In this document: piece by piece, positions 57,424 through 64,000 of the stretch
Layout: every line of letters begins with the position of its first letter
How positions within the stretch are numbered: position 1 is the stretch's first letter
Assembly (NCBI GenBank): GCA_029931535.1
Contig: JAQPZY010001561.1
Span: forward strand, 2,802,501-2,866,500
From: Margaritifera margaritifera
Taxonomy: Eukaryota; Mollusca; Bivalvia; Unionida; Margaritiferidae
Direction of reading: 5' to 3'
Length of the DNA stretch: 64,000 bases
Program-made: the position numbers and the translations under genes
Notes under the pieces: generated by a model
Seen by the model: only the letters and a program-made list of their open reading frames with translations
Told to the model about the DNA's origin: nothing
Database searches by the model: none

Positions 57424-57560
57424 CCAGGACACTGACATTTAGATTTTACATCACACCACATTGACATTTAGACTTAACAACCCAGGACATTGACTTTTAG
57501 ACCTTATATCCCACGACACTGGTGTTTATACTTAATATCACATGCCATTGGCATTTAGCT
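57424..57560. repeat. Degenerate tandem repeat, about 32-bp unit x4-5
   Basis: CCCAGGACACTGACATTTAG recurs as ACCACATTGACATTTAG, CCCAGGACATTGACTTTTAG, CCCACGACACTGGTGTTTAT and CATGCCATTGGCATTTAG. Confidence 0.75.
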
Positions 57561-58214
57561 TTTTGATTGCAAATGCTTTCATCTTTTTTTTAAATAATGC
57601 GATCATTTACTTGTATATATCTGTGTTTGATGAATTACAATTTCATACTGAAAACAGTAGTGATACGAAGCTGTGGTTACCTCTCTCTCTCTCATTACAA
57701 CATTGCCCCTTCATCCAGTGCCATGGATACGAATATAAAACTTAAGAAAATCTTGTTCTGCTTTACTCCGTTCCAAAACTATTCCACTTACCTTACACAA
57801 TTCTCTTTTATCATCATCATCGTCATTCGGTTGACATTTACTCATTATTATGTTATGATAATAAAACATATACTAATTAAAGGTACATGATTATTGAAAC
57901 CATTTACATCCAGAAATGTTTCGTATTAAAATACATTGAGGACAGGATAGTGGTAAATACGCTAACAAAAAGAAAACAAGGTGGAAGTCCTTGAACTAGT
58001 TGCCTCACTATGAAAAAGAACACAAGGTGGAAGTCCTGGAACTAGTTAACTCACAATGAAAAATATTGTATTATGACCTCATTTTGGTTTGCATGTGATA
58101 CAATTGGCTTTGGATTCGACGAGGCGTTTTTGCAACATTTTATCTTTTCTTTACGAAAGATTTTATTATTTATTCTAGGTAAACGTGACGGGATGATTAA
58201 TTGTGTCTTGAAAA
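57561..58214. other. Unassigned spacer with a 50-bp direct duplication
   Basis: AACAAGGTGGAAGTCCTTGA ... CTCACTATGAAAAA (about 57972-58016) is repeated as ACACAAGGTGGAAGTCCTGG ... CTCACAATGAAAAA (58019-58063). No gene seen. Confidence 0.55.
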
Positions 58215-58320
58215 TAATTGGTGTTGGTGTTTTACGGCACCAAATTCTTGAAGGTTAGATAATGCCGAAGCAAGTAGAGCAAAGTGCCTATTCCAAGGGC
58301 ACGCCACTGTAGCCGAATGA
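58215..58320 (+). repeat. Probable transposon tail fragment
   Basis: TTGGTGTTTTACGGCACCAA followed by GTAGAGCAAAGTGCCTATTC and CAAGGGCAC resembles 3' regions of SINE/LINE repeats common in mollusc DNA (compare GTGTTTTACGGCCCTTCAACAC at 53857-53878). Parent element unknown. Confidence 0.4.
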
Positions 58321-58448
58321 ATTTAGTCAACAAATGCGTAAATACAGCATCTTCTGTGAAAACTATATTAGTTTGCAAGCCACGCTCATCTTATGTGCCT
58401 TTTCTGCGGTATGTCATAACATGACTTAATTTCAAAATCACGTTATAT

Positions 58449-59283
58449 TATTACGACTCTATGGTCTAGAAAAATGTAACAGAAAGTAAGTGAAACAAAC
58501 AAATCAAGTAAAAATCAACAAGCAATTTATTTCTAGATAATTAAAGTGAAAAATCAAGAAGATATTTACAGTAATGTGTATTAAAATCCAAATAATCCAA
58601 TAAGATTTAGTGTTCTAATCACAAGTCCTAATATAGAATGTCAGAATGCACTGGTATCCTTGAATGTTGTGATATGCCAATGGTCTTTAAAGTCCTGATG
58701 TACTAGTAGTCTTTAATGTGCTGATGTCAAAATGAAGTACTCCAAAATATCTCTGAATAAGTTCACATAAATTCCAAAATCATCAATTAAAATTCCAAAA
58801 TTCAAAAGTTTATTAGCACTGTTATAATCCAATGAATATTTTACATAATTCCTCTCTTAGAATTTTTAAATGACTTTCCACAACTGTAATAGCTCTTTAA
58901 AAGACTGATAGTAATGTCGAAACTGAAAAACTGTCCATTAAACATGGTATATATAAAGAGTGGATACATGACAGCATGTTCTAGAATATGTGTCATCTTA
59001 ATGGAATTTTACTTGTGTGGACATGACTTTTTACACATAACTTTAATGAAATTCCAGTTCTATCTGTAAACAAAATCAACCTTGACCTTCAAATTGAGAA
59101 CACATTATGTTTATCAAAACTGTGCTTGAACTCAAATCTGAAGCAAACAACCTAATTCAAGGACACTACTTAAACATGTTTTTTTCTGATAAACAACATT
59201 AAGATTTAAGCAAATATTAAAGTCAAGAAATATTTATAATTTCCTAAAATACCTATAATATTATATAAGCATCATACATAACA
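58449..59283 (-). repeat. 3' LTR of element B
   Basis: 835 bp, collinear with the 3' LTR of element A. On the plus strand it starts TATTACGACTCTATGG and ends CATACATAACA. It ends TAATA where other copies end TAACA. Target duplication cannot be tested because the other end is outside the window. Confidence 0.93.
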
Positions 59284-59297
59284 CCTCCCCTCATAAA
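59284..59297 (-). other. Polypurine tract of element B
   Basis: TTTATGAGGGGAGG on the minus strand directly precedes the LTR, as in element A. Confidence 0.85.
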
Positions 59298-59422
59298 GAA
59301 AAAGAAAGATTTATGCAATAAAGCTTTCTTTTGAATATACATCTAATACTATAATAACCAAAATTACATAAGAACATGTTTTATGATACTGAACTTAATT
59401 ACATCAAGGCAATATAAGATTT

Positions 59423-60770
59423 CTATGCACGTGAGAGTGCATCTGCAATCACATTGTCTTTTCCCCTGATGTGTCTGATGTCAATGTTATATTCCTGCAA
59501 TATTAAACTCCATCTCAACAATCTCCGATTTTTATCTTTCATTTTGTTGATGAAAGTAAGGGGATTGTGATCACTGTATACAATAATTAAGGGGATTGTG
59601 ATCACTGTATACAATAATTGGAGAAAGAGCTGAGGTAACATAAACTTCAAAATGCTTTAAAGCCAATATCAAAGCCAAACATTCCTTCTCAATTGTGGAA
59701 TAATTTTTCTGGTGCTTGTTTAGTTTTTTAGAAAAATAACACACAGGGTGATCCACAATACATTTGTCTTCCTGAATCAATACTCCACCGACCCCTATAT
59801 CACTAACATCAACAGATAATTTAAATGATTGGCTGAAATTTGGTGCAGAAAGAACTGGTGCATTCTCAAGCATGGCCTTTAACTTGTCAAAAGATTCCTG
59901 ACACTTGTCAGACCAATGAAATTTGGTTTTCTTACTCAATAAACCTGTCAAAGGTTCAGCGATTTTGGAAAAATTGGAACAAAATTTCCGATAATATCCA
60001 GCCATACCTAGAAATCGCATCAGTTGCTTTTTACAAATTGGTACTTGAAATTCAGAGATAGCTTTGACCTTAGCTTCTATAGGTTTAACTTGACCTTGTC
60101 CCACAATATGTCCTAAAAATGTGACACAAGCATGGCAAAACTCACTTTTACTCAAATTAATTGTCAGATTTGCATCGCTGAGTCGATCAAAGAATTTTCG
60201 AATGGTTTCCAAATGATCTTCCCAGGTGTTGTTGTAGATAATGACGTCATCGATATAAGCGTCACAATTATCAGGATCAGATGTTATCATGTTCATCAGA
60301 CGTTGAAACGTTGCAGGCGAATTTTTCATTCCAAACGGCATGACTTTATATTGATAAAGTCCATCTGGAGTTACAAATGCTGAAATTTCTTTTGCCCTTT
60401 CCGTCAGTGGAATTTGCCAGAATCCTTTTAAAAGGTCAAACTTGGTGACATATTTCGCATTTCCAATTGTATCAATGCAATCGTCCATTCTTGGGATTGG
60501 AAATGAATCAATTTTGGTGACACTGTTGACTTTTCTATAGTCAGTACACATACGGAACGTATTATCTGGCTTGGGGAAAAGAATACATGGTGAACTTCAG
60601 TTACTTTTACTTGGTTCTATGAAATCATTCTCCAGTAAATACGGAATTTCTTTCTTCAAATAGTTCTGTTTGAGAGGATTCATCCTATAAAGATGCTGTT
60701 TTACAGGCGCAGAATCTACAATGTCAACGTCATGATAAATTTTACTTGTTCGTGTTGGAACATCAGGAAC
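59423..60770 (-). pseudogene. pol: pol of element B: reverse transcriptase and RNase H
   Basis: A TGA at 60597-60599 interrupts the segment where element A reads SNWSSPCILVPKP. From 60551 the frame is open: CTDYRKVNSVTKIDSFPIPR, FDLLKGFWQIPLT, MPFGMKNSPATFQRLM and the catalytic YIDD at 60246-60257, then FLGHIVGQGQVKP, RFLGMAGYYRKFCSNFS and LLSKKTKFHWSDKC. RNase H follows in the same frame with KLSVDVSDIGVGGVLIQEDK, YFSKKLNKHQKNYSTIEKEC and VYSDHNPL. A 31-bp tandem duplication at about 59559-59620 then breaks the frame. The remaining RNase H (FINKMKDKNRRLLRWSL to NVIADALSRA) lies in 59423-59650. Pol ends with A-D-A-L-S-R-A, with no integrase after it. Confidence 0.94.
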
Positions 60771-62525
60771 AAGTGCTCATAGTCATGTAATAGCTGTTTT
60801 AGTTCATTTCTTTCCTGTTGTTGTAGATGTGAAAGTTTCTGGTCTAGATTCTTCAAGATTTCTGAATTCCGAAGATTGGTTATACCAGAGTCACTATAGT
60901 CTGATTGTATTCCATCATTGATATCTTCACTGTGTGGGACAGGTAAAACTAAATTAACTGAATAATTAGCTGCCCTATCTCTGTCAAAATATTCCTTTAA
61001 CATATTTATATGACAAAGTTGTTTCTGTTTCCATCTCCCAGGAGTGTTAATGATATAACTTAAGTCATTTACTTTTTTTTCAACGGTATAAGGACCATAA
61101 AATTTAGCCTGAAGAGGATTCTGAGGTATGGGCAAGAGAGCCAGAACTTTGTCACCAGGTTTAAAACTCCCTTCCTGTGTATTTTTATCATACCTTAATT
61201 TCATTTTTGACTGGGTAGTGTGAAGATTAGTCCTTGCTACTTCACAGGCCTTTGACAACTTGTATTTGAAATCAGATACATAATCCAGAAGATTAATCTT
61301 TGAATCTTCGTTTGAAAGAAGTTTCTCTTTCAATCATTTCAATAGTCCACGGACAGTATGACCAAAAACTAGTTCAAAGGGACTTAAATCCAACGACTCT
61401 TGAACTGATTCCATAACAGCAAACAACAACAAATGAACACCTTCATCCCAATCCTTTTCTGTATCAAAGCAATATGATCGAATCATATTCTTCAAAGTTT
61501 GATGAAATCTTTCCAAAGCACCTTGACTTTTAGGGTGATAGGCAGAAGATTTAAACTGTTGGATGCCCAATTCATGCATAACTTGTTGGAAAATTAAAGA
61601 CATAAAATTTGACCCTTGATCCGACTGGACAGATTTGGGAAGACCAACAAGTGTAAAAACACTTCACCAAAGCTTTCACAATAGTTTTAGTTTTTATATT
61701 TCTCAGAGGAATTGCCTCTGGAAACCTTGTAGATGCACACATAATGGTCAACAAGTATTGGTTGCCTGACTTGGTTTTAGGTAAAGGACCAACACAGTGT
61801 ACCATTATTCTACTACATGGTTCATCAAATGCAGGGATAGGTTGAAAATAAGCCTTAGGTATCTTCTGATTGGGTTTTCCTACCATATGACAAGTGTGAC
61901 AAGATCTGCAGTATTTAGAAACATCACTTTTGAGTTTCGGCCAATAAAAATGATTCAAGATCTTGTGATAAGTCTTACGGACTCCTAAATGACCAGCCAA
62001 AGGAGTTTCATGGGCTAAATTAAGAATTTCCTGTCGATATGACTTAGGAACAACAATTTGATAGCTCACTAACCACTCGTCACCAGCGGGTACCTCAGGT
62101 GGTCTCCATTTCCTCATAAGGACCCCATTTTTCACAACGTAACACACTGGAACTTGTGTGGCTTCAGTTTCACTAATAGCCCTCTGAAACAAACAAGATA
62201 TCTCGGGATCTTGCTCCTGTTCAACGACAAGGGATTGTCGTTTGTCACCCTGATTAGAACAAAGAGAATGAGTTGCCAAAAGAGGATCACTGTGATCAAT
62301 ACCGTTTGATTGATCAATACCTGAGGAAAAAGTGACCTCATCAAAAGACTGACCAATACATGTGTCAGCTAAAGGAATAATATCCTGATCAACATCACTC
62401 TCAAGAGCTCTTTTTGCCATAGCTCTAGTAACTGAACAAGTAGGGTAGAAATCAGGGATTTCGATTTCGACAGGATCAACTTTCTGATCCAAACAAGGCT
62501 TGTCAGTTACAAGTGGATTAACCAC
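60771..62525 (-). pseudogene. pol: Integrase of element B, located upstream of reverse transcriptase
   Basis: The open stretch 62525-61572 carries the zinc-binding module (HETPLAGHLGVRKTYHKILN, FYWPKLKSDVSKYCRSCHTC: His172, His179, Cys209, Cys212 of this stretch). The core follows with IMVHCVGPLPKTKSGNQYLL, where the first catalytic Asp expected before C-V-G-P-L is His (CAC, 61797-61799). A 1-nt gain in an A/T run at 61655-61659 shifts the frame. The second Asp and the Glu region continue in 61603-61334 (LGIQQFKSSAYHPKSQGALE, RFHQTLKNM). A TGA at 61334-61336 follows. The C-terminal module (KPGDKVLALLPIPQNPLQAK, FYGPYTVEKKVNDLSYIINT) is in 61333-60716. A 1-nt loss near 60767 closes this frame before the reverse transcriptase. 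Confidence 0.93.
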
Positions 62526-62529
62526 AACC

Positions 62530-62850
62530 TTATCTCCAGCTAGGTCATTGCCTAGTAATCAATGAACACCATCTATGGGTAAAGAAGTCACTGCCCCAAC
62601 AGTTAAGGGTCTGGAAACTAAGTCTGATGCCATATTTACACAATGAAGAGGAACATTTACAAAGCCACACTCTACTCCCTGAACAAGAACACTTTCACTT
62701 GAAGAAGACTCCTTAGACAAAGGCAAAGTACCTGGTAATAAAAGACTCTGAGAAGTTACAGTGTCCCTTACTATTTTAATTGGGATAGGCTTGGCAGAAT
62801 CACCAATAAGTGATATAGAACCTTCTGACATAAGCCTCCAAAATAGAGTC
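62530..62850 (-). pseudogene. pol: Retropepsin-like protease of element B, active site altered
   Basis: SEGSISLIGDSAKPIPIKIV leads into RDTVTSQSLLLPG at about 62730-62768. In retropepsins this position is D-T/S-G. Here the glycine codon is GTA (62757-62759), giving D-T-V. Further on, LLGNDLAGDKV after a TGA at 62559-62561 matches the second conserved region of retropepsins (hydrophobic-L-G-x-D). So there is one substitution in the active-site triad and one nonsense codon. A frameshift near 62825 separates it from gag. Confidence 0.8.
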
Positions 62851-64000
62851 AGACTGGGGTTTGTTTGACCCAACAAATGTATTGCTTTCAATACAAGACC
62901 GTGACCTTGACCTCGTAGAAATAAGAGCATTCGGAAAAGCTCCGTCTTTAATCTGTTGCTTATTTTTCAACTTGAAGCAATCAGAAATAACGTGCCCTTT
63001 CATTTTACAATAAGTGCACGTAGGAAGAGATAAGGATTTCTGATCAGCCTTATCAGATGTTTGATTCCTAACAGTTGTGCTGTTGTGAAATTTGGAAGTA
63101 CTCGTATGAGATTGAAATGGTTTTTTTACCAGAAAACTGCTGAGAGCTTGACTTATTGCCAAGTGAAATTTTGTGAGTCAAGGAATACTCATCAGCCATA
63201 CGAGCAGCATTTTCCAAGGTTTCCACATTCTGCTCGTCACTATGGATGCACCTCGTGAACTCTTCATTTAATACGAACTGTCTGAGGTTATCATAATCTT
63301 GATCAACTTTCTTGGCTGAGCACCACCTATCAAATAGTCGTTCTTTTTCCCTTGCAAATTCGACATGAGTTTGTCCAGTGTCTTTTCTACAATTCCTAAA
63401 CCTTTGTCGATATGCCTCTGGTACCAACTCATAAGCTTTCAAGGTGTACTCCTTAACCACATCATAATCAGTGCTTTGTTGTACTGACAGTGAAGTGTAG
63501 ACTTCACGAGCTTTACCAATAAGTACACTTTGTAATAACAATATCCAATGCTCTCTGGGCCATTTCAAGTTTTCAGCAATTTTCTCGAAATGAAGAAAGT
63601 ATTTATCTACTTCTTTTTCCTGAAAAGGGGGTACTAACCTAATATATCTAGTAACATCAAAACCTGAACTTGCGTTTAAAGGAGTGGAGTGTGCTTCGTT
63701 TGCCAGTTCTAATTCTCTTAATTTAAATTGCATTTCCCTTTCTTCTCTTTGCATCTGCATCTGCATTTGTATTTGCCTCTCCTGTTTCTCTCTCTCTCTC
63801 TCTCCATCTGCCTCTCCTCTTTCTCTCTCTCCATCTGCATTTGCCTCTCTTCTTTCTCTCTCTCCATCTGCTTCTCTTCTTTTTCTCTCTCTCTCTCTCT
63901 CTCTCTGAATCTGAAGCTTTGCTAACTTTAAATCCATCTGGTTCTTTAACTCTAATTCCCTTTATTTCCTGTCAGAACCAGATACAGGCTTTCTCTTCAA
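62851..64000 (-). pseudogene. gag: gag of element B, 5' end outside window
   Basis: 63965-64000 encodes the end of the N-terminal gag region (as in A, SGSDRK), followed by the in-frame TAA at 63962-63964. From 63937 the frame is open: MDLKLAKLQIQ, an Arg/Glu-rich tract with inserted EADGERE blocks (not a pure GA run as in A), QIQMQMQMQREEREMQFKL, YIRLVPPFQEKEVDKYFLHF, LKWPREHWILLLQSVLIGKA. Then comes the SCAN-like capsid segment (VPEAYRQRFRNCRKDTGQTH, EKERLFDRWCSAKKVDQDYD, NLRQFVLNEEFTRCIHSDEQ). A 1-nt change in an A/T run at 63121-63127 shifts the frame. The zinc knuckle CTYCKMKGHVISDC (C-x2-C-x4-H-x4-C, 62977-63018) follows in the next frame. Confidence 0.92.

Larger units (their letters stand above)
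58449..64000 (-). mobile_element. Gmr1-like Ty3/gypsy LTR retrotransposon, element B (right edge cut by window)
   Basis: Minus-strand copy of the same family as element A, with the fuller coding region. In reading order (right to left): end of the gag N-terminal part (to 63938), gag capsid (63937-63121), zinc knuckle (63018-62977), protease (62850-62530), integrase zinc finger and core (62015-61334), integrase C-terminal module (61333-60900), linker, reverse transcriptase (60700-59900), RNase H (59850-59423), polypurine tract, 3' LTR (58449-59283). The 5' LTR and gag start lie beyond the window. Integrase precedes reverse transcriptase. At least four frameshifts, three in-frame stops and damaged protease and integrase residues are visible. 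Confidence 0.93.

Noticed and set aside
59840..60383. Plus-strand open frames over element B pol
   Set aside because: Antisense shadows of the reverse transcriptase; the same applies to 47594-47779 (minus) over element A and 63684-63925 (plus) over gag.
63118..63130. Programmed frameshift between gag and the zinc-knuckle frame at an A7 run
   Set aside because: The required shift is +1 and the run does not give a classical slippery heptamer in the gag frame. Zinc knuckles are normally in the gag frame and element B has many other indels, so a mutation is simpler. Element A lacks this region and cannot decide.

Overview
This window looks like transposon-rich, AT-rich intergenic or intronic DNA from an invertebrate animal, most likely a mollusc. 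The reasons are the mixture of jockey/CR1-type and RTE-type LINEs, tRNA-derived SINEs, a Ty3/gypsy family of the Gmr1 type, a Polinton/Maverick polymerase relic, and a very high density of AT, GA, ATT and CATA microsatellites and longer tandem arrays. No host gene can be called with confidence. One possible host exon lies at 21037-21196 (minus) and one TATA-containing promoter-like island at about 42960-43235.

Layout. 1-9 kb: LINE remnants (minus strand at 35-1735, 2110-2870 and 6167-7030), a foldback repeat, a GC-rich hAT-like miniature element, and arrays with 72-bp and 28-bp units. 9.7-12.7 kb: a broken protein-primed family B DNA polymerase of a Polinton/Maverick, interrupted inside catalytic motif A by about 23 tandem copies of a 43-bp unit made from that motif. 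13-16 kb: a LINE tail and a cluster of one SINE family. 16-23 kb: mostly unassigned DNA with a 50-bp array and two copies of a non-coding repeat. 23.8-29 kb: two solo LTRs of the Gmr1-like family (one with matching 4-bp target duplications), an RTE-type LINE tail, and arrays with 23-bp and 36-bp units. 29.8-37 kb: a palindromic array, a SINE, an internally deleted LINE with ORF1 and reverse transcriptase remnants, and arrays with 35-bp and 24-bp units. 37-45 kb: mostly unassigned, then a tRNA-Leu-like SINE. 45.3-49.5 kb: Gmr1-like element A, plus strand, flanked by ATAA on both sides. 49.5-56.6 kb: three LINEs, the last split into two head-to-head pieces as expected from twin priming. 58.4-64 kb: Gmr1-like element B, minus strand, running off the right edge.

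How the parts fit. Elements A and B carry gag (with a SCAN-like capsid region and, in B, a zinc knuckle), protease, integrase, reverse transcriptase and RNase H, with integrase BEFORE reverse transcriptase. That is the copia-like order that defines Gmr1-type members of Ty3/gypsy. Both copies are dead: they have stops, frameshifts and damaged catalytic residues, and A also has a large internal deletion and a 5' LTR without its TATA region. Both share the same in-frame stop in gag.

The most unusual theme is that tandem arrays have repeatedly grown out of transposon coding sequence: the polymerase motif A, a LINE RNase H domain, a LINE C-terminal region, and the Arg-Glu tract of gag. All translations were done by eye, so family assignments rest on motif recognition and not on searches.
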